A model generated the notes under the pieces. The model saw only the letters and a program-made list of their open reading frames with translations. It had not been told where the DNA came from and ran no database searches. Shown here piece by piece: positions 50,836 through 62,404 of a stretch of DNA of 64,000 bases. Position 1 is the stretch's first letter. Each line of letters begins with the position of its first letter. The position numbers and the translations under genes were made by a program. Source of the stretch: Apostichopus japonicus (taxonomy: Eukaryota > Echinodermata > Holothuroidea > Aspidochirotida > Stichopodidae); the NCBI RefSeq assembly GCF_037975245.1, contig NC_092579.1:6015001-6079000 (forward strand). Direction: 5' to 3'.

Positions 50836-51260
50836 CAGTAGCGTTACCAATTGTCCCTAACGTGATGTCGTGACTTAGCCTAGTGTTATCAATTGTCCAA
50901 TAAGAGATGTAGTGTCTTAGCCTAACGTTGTCAATTGTTCCCAAAGTTATTCTCGGTGTCTTAGTAGCTTTACCTATTGTCCAATAAGTGATGTAGTTTC
51001 TTAATCTAACGTACCAATTGTCACCCGAAGTTCTGTCCAGTGTTTTAGTAGCGTTACCTTTGTCCTTTTAGTGTTGTAGTGACATAACCTAGCGTTATCA
51101 ATTGTCCCATAAGTGATGCAGTGTCTTAGCCTAACGTTGCTAATGGTCAAAGAAGTGATGTAGGGTCTTAGCCTAGCGTTATCAATTGTCCAATAAGTGA
51201 TTCAGTGTTTTAGCCTAACGTTGCCAATTATTCCCTATGTGGTGTATAGCCTTAGGCTGT
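50836..51260 (+). repeat. Degenerate minisatellite of about 43 bp, roughly ten units
   Basis: Variants of 'tagcgttatcaattgtccaa' followed by 'taagtgatgtagtgtcttagcc' repeat through the interval. Units differ at many positions and the spacing shifts by a few bases, so the array is old. Some units alternate 'cctagcgttatc' with 'cctaacgttgcc', suggesting a two-unit higher-order period. The 84-codon minus frame at its left edge is repeat-derived. Confidence 0.88.
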
Positions 51261-54200
51261 GATACCAAATGTCCTTACTAGTTGCACTATAGTCCTTACC
51301 TTCAGTGATCACCAATGCAGCCCGGCTAAAACAGTTCAAACATGGTACCCCTATTAGTAAACATTTGCTTAGGTGGTGGTACGATTGGGTATTTGGCTAA
51401 GTGTAAACCGCTGAACCGTCAACAAAAATTCTTGCCCAGACATTGCATTTCTCATGTACCCCATTCAATCATGCATAAAAACATTTGATATTATTACAAG
51501 ATTCACAGGACTTTCAAATGAAATAGTAAAACCGAAATATACATGTTTAACTCAAATTGTGAGGTTATAAAAAATATCAACTGTCTGATAATTTTATTCT
51601 ATTTTATCCTTTTTGACAAAAAAAAAAGAATAGTGCGAGCTTTTGAGTTCCATTAATAATATCACACTTGTAAGCTTGTATTTACATATCTATATAAGTG
51701 TGAAGTATATGAATTAGTCATTCACACTAACAGAATACTCATCACCATATTTACCCATCGGGAAAGTGTCACCATGGTATACTAGAATGGATATTAGTAT
51801 ATGAATAGTGAAATACAATGGAAGACTTTGGGGTATTTAATAGGCAACAAAGAATGGTGATAATTCATTCTTCCCAAAGGCAAAAAAAACCTAATTATAT
51901 TCACCAGCAAATCTTTTGGGAATTTTCTTCCCCCTTTTTTTTTGTCTTTTCTTTTGTAGTTGATAGTAAACTTAAAAACTTCAATGATGAAGCAATGTAA
52001 ATCAAAACATGAACAATATATGATTTCTATTTCGTGGAATTCTAAATAAAAAGTTCAAATTGACGGTGATTTAATTAATAAATTTCAACTTTAGGGCAAG
52101 TATACGCCTTCGAAATTTCGAGTATATATAATTCGAATATGTGATGCCATAAGCCCCTTAATAAATCAGTATTACTTAGAAAATGCGCTAGAAATTTTTT
52201 CCTATTTTCCTTTTATGATCAAAGAAAATATCCCTTTACATATTTTTACTGCCGCCCATCATTGCTCGTCTGATGTTTACCTTTTCAGATAATTGAATTT
52301 CTAATTAGGCCGTTATCTTTGACAATTTTAGCACACTTATATCGATCAGGGAAAACCCTTATGAAACATTGAAGTTAATGTTAGAACGTAAAAATTTGGG
52401 TCAAAAAGAGATGAATATGTATACTCTTAGATATTTCTTAATTATATTATCATCTCATGAAGGAGATTTTATAGGAAAACTAAAAGACTATAAATCCATG
52501 TATGGTGTGCAAAAGATGAGTTTAAAAATGACATCACAGGTAAACTATAGTGGTTTGCCTTTCAATTTCCTTTGCAGGGGTGTTAGCGGTTGGGACATGT
52601 GAGAGGTCCCCAAACTACTGCAGCTCTTACCCCTTCTCTCCCCCACCCCCCCCCCCCCAACCCAATACTCACAAACTCACACTTGGAATTCAAAGGGTCT
52701 AAATTTAAAAAAAATGAAATTAAAAAGGTTATTACCGCATTTAAATTTCGAAGATTCGACGAAAGATGTGAATCGGACAAGATAAGTAGATAGATATATG
52801 CTAGTTTCATAAATTAAATAGTAATACCATTGAAGCTTAATTTGTCAGTTACTGTTATAGATCTGTGAGTCGAGTCCCTATACCTACTTGAGTTTATTTA
52901 TATTATAAGGAAAACACATCATGAATCATAAGCCCTTCCATTAGTTCCACAAGCAGCGTTCGTTTCGCTTCAATTATCTCTTGTTATATCAGAACTTTGA
53001 ATACAAAACGTTGTTTAGTTATTTAAAAGGTTTTCATAAGTTCGTGATGGATGGTACGTGTTCCCTTAACAAAACAGAAATATATATTTTCGGAGTTTAT
53101 AGTCCAATGTTTGGAACTAAACAGAAAAGTCTATTGAAGTGAGATATACAGTCAATCAATCCGTTGTACAAACAAGAAAGTCCAACTTTAGTTTTAAGAA
53201 AAAGTGACCGTATGTATTATAAATCTCTCTTTTATTTTGGAGAAACAATATTCGTACAATATGACATATCTTAGATGTAGACGGAAAAGGTGAGTATATG
53301 TTGGGGTTTTTCGCGTTGATATTATTATATGTTTAAAATTTCCAGAAGAATATCAACTGAACCCCCTCCTCAGAAGTCGTATGAGTGAGATTATTGAGTG
53401 AATATTAAATGTTGTGCACTATTTATTTTCTCCCACTTAGAACACACGTTGTTGTTGTCGGTAAAGCACGTCTGGTTAATGGGTCAACGTTAACTGCAAA
53501 ATAAATATTCTGCGTGTCTTGCAAATTCAATATATTCAACCTTTTTCCTCGGAATTTTTTGCAAATGTTTAATCCTATGGAATAAACAGATCCCTATAGT
53601 TGTAGAGCTATAGTTTGGCATCAAGTCACTGTTTGGTATAAGAATGAATCTCACTCCTTTGATAAACGTCAAGATATCTCTCCAAAATTGCACCATCAAT
53701 CTTTGGTAATAAGAGTACATCTCAAGGATGTAACGCAAAACAATAATTCCATTTGATTATAAAGTTTTACTAAATTTCAATATGAACTTCATAACATTTC
53801 TATATGGGATTTTATAATTGACAATTTTTAATACTAAACTCTGCTGTAAGCATGCTTGGGCTTAGTTTGAAACCACCGATTTTAATATTGAAAACAAGTA
53901 TAAGATTTCTTGTAAATGTGAAATATTTATCAAGTTCTTAATTTGGGCTTACAATTGCGTTATAGTACACCCGGCCTCCTTATCCACTTGCACGTATCAG
54001 ATTCATACGATGTGTATCTGCTACATCCTCCCATATTAAAGTGAGTCGACTTGCAAGTTGAAGGCTTTAGATGACAATAAAAACATCGCTTCCATTCGAA
54101 TATGGTAACTATAGGCTAGGTCTATGTCTAACATAACAGTGTGAGTATGCGCCTTATACCTGCTTGGAGTAGCCTACTGATACTTGTAATAACATGCATT

Positions 54201-54948
54201 TGACTTTCAACACCGTATTAAAACATCTGTCCCTATTTATTTAAATGAAGTAAGCTGTAAAACAAATCCATGTGCTGTTGACCCAAAATGTCACTTTATA
54301 ACACAAAACCAAATCTTAATAAACCTTAGATTTCGTTAACTTTGTTAGTGCATATAATATACTCACCACTCTGTTTTTCAATGTGCCCACCTTCCAGCCT
54401 CGATCCTGTTCAGTATTTAAAAACTACCACAATTTGTCTAAAAATAAAACATAAAAAAATAAAACATAAATATGTACCGTTCTTTAAGAAGTTTTTTTTT
54501 TCTCTCGACATTTTGTTCAAGTTCACGAGCAAAGTTTTCTGTAAACACTTCTTTCTATCCTATGGGAATCTGTGATATACAAGATCATTTATTTCATCCA
54601 CTTCTCGGTGTAATGAATATTAGGGTTTAACTTAAACAACTATCTAGGTAACATTCAAACAACCATACATCGAGTTATTAGAACAGATACACATAACAAG
54701 ATATTGAGGAAAGGGGTTTTTAACTAACAGTGTAGAATGCTTTCTTCTTCCATATAAGTGTGCCATCACGGGAATATTCATTGACAGTAAACTTTGTTCT
54801 GAAATACCAAGTACAACACGAAATTATCAAATATTTCTATCAACAGTTTCTAATTAGAAGAAACGCGAGCTCATATCGCCAATTTGTTTAATTATTACAA
54901 AGTATATTTAATATGAACATTTACAGCAATCCTTCGTTCTTCGTCTAC
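51261..54948. other. Noncoding stretch upstream of the peptide exon
   Basis: About 3.7 kb of AT-rich DNA with only short frames; a C-run at about 52646-52659. If the acceptor at 54949-54950 is used, an upstream 5'UTR exon and promoter should lie here or further left, but I cannot locate them. Confidence 0.5.
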
Positions 54949-54992
54949 AGAGAACCGTAACCGACCGACCGACCGACTAACCAACCATCATC

Positions 54993-55262
54993 ATGAATAT
55001 TTATGAGTTTTCACTTACCCTCGCTTGTTTGTTCTTGGCTTTGCTAAGCGTGACCACCACACCCATTGATCTAGACGACGAAATGCTAGATCGGGAACTC
55101 CGGGGAGACGAACTCTTCGAAGGAGACTTGGATGACAACATGGCCGCCTTTCGACGAGATGATGACTCATTTGTAAGGGACGCCAAAGCAGCACAATGGA
55201 GTAAAAATTTCATGGGCATCAGCTCTTTAGACAACTCAGTTAAAGGATTCGCGAGCCAACAT
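54993..55262 (+). CDS. First coding exon of a small secreted peptide precursor
   Basis: Ninety codons from ATG to a strong donor, CAT/GTGAGT (intron phase 0). Residues 1-23 form a signal peptide: short N-region, hydrophobic core LTLACLFLALLSV, then TTTP. Residues 24-65 are a very acidic pro-region with 16 Asp/Glu, a dibasic RR at 54-55 and RDAK at 62-65. Residues 66-90 have few acidic residues and place W69, F73, I76, L79, V83 and F86 at i+3/i+4 spacing, an amphipathic-helix pattern, ending GFASQH. Signal, acidic pro-piece and amphipathic segment is the plan of echinoderm antimicrobial-peptide precursors; the W to GFAS spacing recalls, from memory only, the heavy chain of sea-urchin centrocins. 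A neuropeptide precursor is the alternative. Upstream, a pyrimidine-rich tract ending ctacag (54945-54950) looks like a splice acceptor for a 5'UTR-start exon, and (ACCG)n-like sequence precedes the ATG. Without splicing the frame would stop at 55283. The next exon was not identified. Confidence 0.7.
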
Positions 55263-55370
55263 GTGAGTCAATTTTACTTCTAATTTCCACCGACCGTAGA
55301 ACCTTCTTTCTGTCATCATTGGTTTATATTAATTTTATTCATGTGCTATTTTGGGGTCGTTGGGCGTACG

Positions 55371-55420
55371 CAAGGAGGGGCAGGGGAGGGAGAGGGGGAG
55401 GGAGAGGGGGAGGGGGACTT
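55371..55420 (+). repeat. G-rich GGGGAGG(A/G) tract in the putative first intron
   Basis: Runs of three to five G separated by single A or C/AGA form several overlapping G-quadruplex-capable sets on the plus strand, about 110 bp after the exon donor. It is preceded by 'gggcgtacgcaagg', which resembles a hAT-like terminus such as those near 18.1 and 46.9 kb, so it may be the G-rich subterminal part of an element; a partner end was not found. Confidence 0.6.
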
Positions 55421-57741
55421 TCCCTCTGAAAAGATAGATATAGCAAAAAAGATTGCGTCCTAGCAGATAAAATTCACTCATATCATGATGTTAACAAAAA
55501 CAACTTTGAATTAAGGAAGGGGGCAAATCAAAACGTATACCTCTATAGGTTCCAAGAAACAAAGAATGATCCTGTGTAAATTTCCTACTCATGCACAAAT
55601 TCCCGTAATTGAATGTTCTTCAACAAAAAGGGCAAATTTGAACAACAATTCCTTTAATTTCTTTTCCAAAAAAGGGGATTTTTTCCAAAACTGGAAAAAG
55701 GTATACTCGTCAGAAATAAATAGTGACAAATCAAATTTAGCTTAAGTGGGATTGTTTGAGAGGGTTTTTTTTACGAAAATTGGGTAATTCGTGCCCCGCT
55801 TTGGGCCGCTTCTTCGTGGTTCTTGTTCCTCAAGAGAGTATCTTACATCATATCCAATCGCCACTACTCCTGCATTTTTGGAAACCGATACCTTTTCTAC
55901 CAACTCCTGCTAGCCCCAACCAAATCTCCTCCCCTCCTCCCCCCCCCCCTTCCCTTCCCCTCCTCCACCATTCTTTCTTGGTTTACCAATGTAGCCGAAG
56001 ATAATTTCACTTCTATCAACCACATTATGCCGTCAGTGACGTTGTTCGTCAAATGACTTTAATTTCTATCTTTTATAACAATCGTCAACACCAAAGAACA
56101 ATTAATAATAAAGAATGATTAAATATGAATGTATTTATGTACAAAACCTAAATTATATTTGACTACTTTTAATCATATCCAACACGTGACTATCCCGACA
56201 GTTTTTATTCCAAGAAAAATGGAGAGAGAAAAAAGAACACGTAATGCAAACAAGAGCAAGTTTTCTACGATTCTTTATTAATAAATCTGTGTGCAAATAA
56301 ATTCATGTGGTATATACGTACGTGACATTACTCATGGAATAATGTACAAACGAAAGATTTTCAAAGAAAGTTTGATAGAACTTTATATTCTCTTACCTAA
56401 AAAGAGGGACTAATATTAAATTAATGGATGTTCTTTATGATGTGGAAGACATGATAAAAAGGAAAGGAGAAACAAGGTAATGCAAATGGATTATTATATT
56501 TCGTTCGTGTTAAGAAGCGTGAATGTATATAATTGATAATGACAAATTGATGAAACAGAACAGACGAATAGAATATTTTATAAGTGTGAATAACGAGTAA
56601 TAAATAATATCAAGAGCATTAATTCCTTTCTATTCATCCAATCTATATTTCATCATCATTTCCATTGTCATGTAATATAATGTATTGATATACAGTCTTT
56701 TAAGCCTTTACAGACAACAAATGTACAACAGAAATGTAAAATGACATATATGCAAATTAGATTCGGTTTAAGTATAGACTATACGATTGTTGCATAAGCT
56801 TTCATTAAATGGCTTTATATATCCGTTTTCCCCTTACTATTCACCTCAATAACGACCCGACTCCTACCGCAGCCCCCCCCCACCTCCCATCCCATCCCAT
56901 CCCCGCCCACCCCCCCCCCCCCATATCTCTTCCCATCACCAAGTAAGATTGCCGAGTCATTCATGAGATTCTCGGATTGCAGAAATAAGTCATTGTCCGT
57001 CTTGTTTTGGGTGACCTTTAGGAAGTTTTCTGATCTAGTATCAACTATTCTCTTTCATTTTTCATTTTTCAGTTCAATCTTTAGAAAATATCTGCATGCC
57101 TCTCTCCGTCGGGTTAACATTTATAATAACGCATGATTAAAGTGTTTGCTTAAACACCACGTAGAAGCGCGCTCTTAAAATACCCACCTGACCCCATCAG
57201 AAATTACCGCCCATTCATTTTTGTTCAGACTTCATCTCTCTATCCGGGTCATTACGTAAACATTACGTAATGAGATTCTTTGGGTTGCAAAATATATCAT
57301 TATCGGGTTAGTTACTTGAGTGATCTTGAGAAAGATTTCTGATCTAGTATTACTGTTCTCTATCATATTCAATGTTATATTCCAATGTTTAAAAATAGCT
57401 GAAATTGGCTCCATCAAGTTTAACGCGTTAGCTGTAAACCGCAAGATTAAATTGCTTTCGATGATTCAATTCCCAAGAGAAACGCGCTCTAACACCTACT
57501 TGACCTCGATGGTAAAGTATTGGGCGTTTATCGGTTCATTAAATCGTTTGATTAGTTTCCCATAGATCTCATATTATGCACTAGACTACATTATGCACTA
57601 GACTACATTCATTTTATTTTATGTTTGAAGATTTTCAAGAGGAAATAAAGAAAAAGTCGTTATAAACTGATCAATATTGGTAGCAATTTGTCTCAGTGGT
57701 GAGCACGGTATGACTTTCAAGATCAAATTTCTTTTTCATCG

Positions 57742-57744
<3 letters not shown>
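55421..57744. other. Putative intron or 3' flank of the peptide gene
   Basis: No second exon could be assigned. Acceptor-like sites such as 'catttttcag' (ends 57072) give only a few codons in phase 0. C-runs at about 55940-55950 and 56871-56921 account for the open frames there. A 17-bp word, attatgcactagactac, is exactly duplicated at 57573-57589 and 57590-57606. Confidence 0.45.

Positions 57745-57798
<54 letters not shown>
57745..57798. repeat. (TA)n microsatellite
   Basis: About 54 bp of pure TA, followed by 'aatataataatata' decay. Confidence 0.95.
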
Positions 57799-57803
<5 letters not shown>

Positions 57804-59725
57804 AATATAATAATATAATGATATAAGACAGCCTTCACGTCACTTGGTACAGATAATTACTTCTTCCATTTTATATTTCAAATCTTCATTAAATTTGACA
57901 TTATTACCGATCGGTGGATTTGATTATATTGAAGAGTCTGATAACGAATTAATTCAATTTTTTTCCAGAATCGCATCAAAATCAATCAACAGAATCCATA
58001 GGAGAATTAATAGCTACCCAAGCAAATTTCCGACAATTTGAAAATAATCACGAAAATGTCATAAATTTTAGTTCGTGATAAAGAATCTGTGTCAAATCTG
58101 AAGTTTTTGATAGTCAATTCTGCATGGCTAATAACATCCCATGCAGTTTCATTTTAAAGTTTAGTATGTGTGTGCGTGTGTGTGCGTGCGTTTTGCATTC
58201 TGACTGAGGACTTGACTGAGAACAAAAGAATTCCAGGTCCTTAAAGTTGAAAAATTCAAAAATTGAAATGTTATGTCCTCACTTTGAGAAATAATATCCA
58301 ACTTATTTGTCGAACTGTTTCCCAAAATAAAAGAAAAAAATTCAAATTCTTATTTCCCTCGTTACACATTTCAAATCTAGAAAACAAGGTCGCGTTTCCG
58401 GTCAATATATTCAATCATTCGAACAAAATGTATAAATTGAAAGAATGAACTTTTTGAAGGATTTTTAAGTTCTAAGATCTCACTGAGTAGAGAACATTTC
58501 TTTGTTCTTCGCATTCGTATACCATCATATTCCTCATCCATTGAAAGAAGTCTGTTTGTAGCTGGGTTTGGGAACGTCAAATTCAAATATGTATTTGTAA
58601 TATGTTGTGTGTACTATGTGTTCTCCAAACTCTCCACTGTGTTTCTGTTGTGTCATGAAACTAATTTTATGATAATGACATGAATTGTATTGTTTTTCGA
58701 GCCATCACATTCAAAGGACCAAGGCAATGAAATGGTGTCTATAGTTTGCGTTGAAAACAGAACTTCCCCCTCCCCTCGCCCCCCCCCCCCCTCATTAAAA
58801 AAGAGACCCGAATCGACCTCGCTCTTCTACACTTTTAACGGGAAAATATACAGCAGGCATTATTTCTTAATTGAGATTAAATTTCCTTAAAAGATTTGGT
58901 TGTGATTAAGATTACTGCATGACTTGTCGATACTGATCTGTAACAACAAGCAAGCAGAAAAAGAAAAAAAAATAGAAAACAAACCAAAACAAAACGGCAC
59001 TAAACATCGTTCATAATTTATACAGTACCCTGAATCATAAGAGATATTATTCCTCCCACATAAGGAGCCCCCCCTCCCTCTCCCTCCTCCTCCGCCGACC
59101 ACCACATCGTGATGCTGCAGAGAATGTGTACATCTCAAACATGCACAGTTAAACAAAATAGTTCTGACATTCATTATTCAATCTTTAAGACGATATTTAA
59201 ACTCATTTTTCATTATCATAATACCCGAACAGAAAATTCATATGAAAATCAAATACCAACAACCAAAATAAAGCCAAGGAAAAGAGTAACATTTCTACTT
59301 CATAATTGCAAGTTACAGGTACATACTAAGTTTAACAATTATTTTTCTATTCATTATTTTCTTCTTCATTTTTCTTTTTAATAAATAAAACTTATTTAAT
59401 TGATAGGATTCATTACAATTCAAGGTTATACAATAAGGTGAGAAAAAAGTCAAAATATATTTGGTACGTCATAGTTTAATTCACACCCCTTTTCTATTCT
59501 ATTCTTTTCTTTTCTTTTTCATCAATTATGTAGTGATTTGTGACTTCATTATTCGCATTGCCTGGAGATATTCACACTTATAAGCTAAAGAAAAGACAAA
59601 ACGAAATTCATTTTTCCCATCAAATTCAATTTTAATTTATTCTTAAAGGTATATGCAGACATCAACAAAGGTGATCAACGTGCTGGAATTAATTAATTAA
59701 AAAGATGGGAAGTTTATCTGAATCA
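57799..59725. other. Noncoding stretch with an acceptor-like site
   Basis: 'caatttttttccag' ending at 57969 is a good splice-acceptor match. After it, phase 0 (the phase left by the exon at 54993) gives only ten codons, NRIKINQQNP then stop. Another phase stays open for over 30 codons. It is a candidate last exon for the peptide gene but unproven. C-runs lie near 58780-58792. Confidence 0.3.
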
Positions 59726-60135
59726 GGTCCGCAGCTAGGTCGGGAACAGGGAGCGTGCACCCCACCCAATGCAGAGTAGTGTGCCAAACCCTCCCCCACC
59801 CCCCCCCACCCCACAATCTGTAACACCTTTACGTGTAAAAACAACCTTAACAAGCTAGAAAATATAGTTTTGTGCCCCTACTTAAATTGTTGGTGCCACT
59901 CCTTACATTATTGAAGCCCCTACGTAAATTGTTAGTACACCTCCTTAAATTGCTGATGATGGTAATTTGAATGACAATGGAACGGCGCGACTGTGGTAGC
60001 TTGCATGATCTTTATACTATATGGTATTTCAAAGTCATAAATGATAATGGTACTTTGGGTCAGAGGCGTCGAGGGCCAGAACGGGCCCGGGCCTCGAGGC
60101 TGTAAACCCGTCTGCCCCCCCATCTCCAGGACTGA
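59726..60135. repeat. Possible degenerate hAT-like element with internal tandem
   Basis: Starts 'caggtccgcagctaggtcgg' and closes with C-rich 'gtctgccccccc' sequence, similar in style to the hAT-like elements elsewhere, but the ends are not clearly complementary. Inside, at about 59872-59957, four degenerate units of about 22 bp read 'cccctacttaaattgttggt' with variants. A G/C-rich palindrome (cgagggcc..gggcccgggcctcg) is at about 60069-60098. Confidence 0.4.
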
Positions 60136-60913
60136 TTTAGGTACACATTAAAACGGCGGGTCTTACCACGCCCAGTCACGTGTTATATATAAATAAAGAT
60201 GCATTAATGATAGCATATAGCTGGAAAAGAATCAACAAATACACTTTAATTTTCCGTTAATTTCATACAATATTACACCATAATATGCCCACTGCCCAGC
60301 CCTTACTGAAGCGCACTAATCACTCCCACCCCCTCCCCCCACACCCCCTCCATTGGGAGAAGACTGTAACTTGTCAATTATGATCAAGACCTTTTACACG
60401 GAAGATTTTTCATTCACGATCAAACAAAAGAACAGCAGTTTATTTCATGAAAGTTCTCTTCTTCTAATATATTTTTTTTGTGTAAAATGATATAGATATA
60501 ATAAAAGTTGATTCCATCAAACCTTCTATGGTCACGTTTCATTACATGAAAAAAAAATGAAATAAAAGCATATAGGATATTTATTTATTTTGTTTTAGTA
60601 TTTATGTTTGTGATTTCATTTATATAAACAATTAAGCTTTTCATGTGAGATTTAATGTTTATATGAAGAAAATAATTTGGTCTGCGAGGCGACGAAATTT
60701 TTCGTGACAAAATTTCATTATTAATTATTGTCTATAATAAATTGATAGTTTGTGCAAAAGAACACCATATATAGACATATCAAGAAGGGTATATTACTTT
60801 TTGATTTTATTAAAAAAATTAGGTTTGAAAAACTTTTACGAGGCAAACCAAAGACAACCTTCTGATTAAATTTGTCTGTCATGACGAAAAAACCAAAATG
60901 AATTCTCAATAAT
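60136..60913. other. Noncoding spacer, no gene seen
   Basis: AT-rich spacer with a C-rich patch at 60328-60352. Nothing recognised. Confidence 0.5.
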
Positions 60914-61334
60914 GTAAAATTTCAGTCAATACTCATAGCTAGTACAGTAACTACTGTCCATGTTCCACAACCGTGCATCAGTAACTACTGCGCTGTGTTC
61001 GTAACACGGTAACATGTGTTACAGGTGGCACAGTTATTACCGCAAAGTTTTTTCTCACTGCGAATTTAAAAATTAAAAAATTAAATTTTAAAAATTTTAA
61101 AAATTAAAAAAAAAAAAATTAACAATTAAAATTTAAAATTTATATATTTTTAAAGCTTTCAAATTTTCACCTGTCGGACTCGTAGTTCAACGTGTAACAG
61201 CTTTCCAGTAATTACTGTGCCAACTGTAACACGTGTTACCGTGTTGCGAACACAGCGCAGTAGTTACTGATGCACGGTTGTGGAACATGAACAGTAGTTA
61301 CTGTACTAGCTATGAGTATCGGGTGAAAATTTAC
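60914..61334. mobile_element. Long inverted repeat with near-identical arms
   Basis: Arms 60914-61035 and 61210-61334 are reverse complements over about 120 nt with only a handful of mismatches. For example 'actcatagctagtacagtaa' (60930-60949) mirrors 'ttactgtactagctatgagt', and 'caaccgtgcatcagtaacta' mirrors 'tagttactgatgcacggttg'. Arms are GC-balanced; the centre is nearly pure A/T (61065-61160). Within each arm 'agtaactactg' recurs, and the sites 'cggtaacatgtgttac' and 'gtaacacgtgttaccg' are palindromes. No ORF spans it. It fits a MITE or fold-back element, or could form a cruciform. Target duplication was not recognised. Confidence 0.88.
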
Positions 61335-62346
61335 CAATCATGGTCTTATGCGATCTCTTTGGTCCATACAAGATCAATCTTACAAATCACAAATGAGAAT
61401 TTTATAGACAAGTAGCGATAACTTTTCACATCCTTTCCTCCTTTTCTTGTTCTTTACTCAATCTCCTCCGAGAATTAGAAAAATCTCCCGCTACCGAATT
61501 AAAATTTGAAGAGATATTATAACATTGCAATGATAGCTCTATCTATTTTTAAATAAACTGGGGAATTCTGATAATCCCATTACAATTGACAATGACATGT
61601 AACTACCTATATCCCAAGATAATATAAACCATTGGTTAATAATCAATTTTTTTACATTAATATATCCAATGTGAAGCTGGAGCAAAGAAAACTATCTACA
61701 TGAAAAAAAGGAGTCAGAAATTGCGTATTAAATATTAACAATCATATTAAAGTTTTTTATGTGTGAAATAAAGTGAAGAACAAGAATAACTTAAAAAACA
61801 GTAAAAGGCTGCAAAAACATTGGTGTCTCTCTATCTGTCGTATATATTGGTTTTAATGTGATAACTTATGGAAAACCCATTTAAAGTTTTAATACAAAAA
61901 AAGAAATATTGAAATTCCATTCCATCTTTTTTCTTTCTTTTTATTTATTGTTTGCCATTGATGATATAAATTATGAGGTATCGTTTAATTAAGTCTTTGT
62001 CGAGTCAATTCCTAGTTGGCTTGAAAGGAGACGCTTGAAATGAATTTCATAAATTTTTGCTCAAAACGTATTATTATAACATTTTTGCTTTCATGAGTAA
62101 AAGATGTTAAAATATGCTAAAATGTAACCAATAATGAAGTTAAAAAATGAAATTTTAATATCGATATTGTATGCTCACGTGGTACAATTGAAACTTTCAA
62201 TCTATTACGTTTTCTTTTAGATTGAATCTATGATTTTACCCACAGTTAAATACTTTGATAGATAGATACATCATTCTAAATGCAAATATGTACCTTAAAT
62301 AATAATTTCAATCCTATTTTTAGACCGACAATTTTTATTTTAATAC
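61335..62346. other. Noncoding spacer, no gene seen
   Basis: AT-rich sequence without recognisable features. Confidence 0.5.
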
Positions 62347-62404
62347 ATTACACAATACATTATAAATATTCATCGATTACACAATATATAATAAATATTC
62401 ATCG
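62347..62404 (+). repeat. 29-bp tandem duplication
   Basis: The unit attacacaatacattataaa plus 'tattcatcg' occurs twice in tandem with three differences in the middle. Confidence 0.9.
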
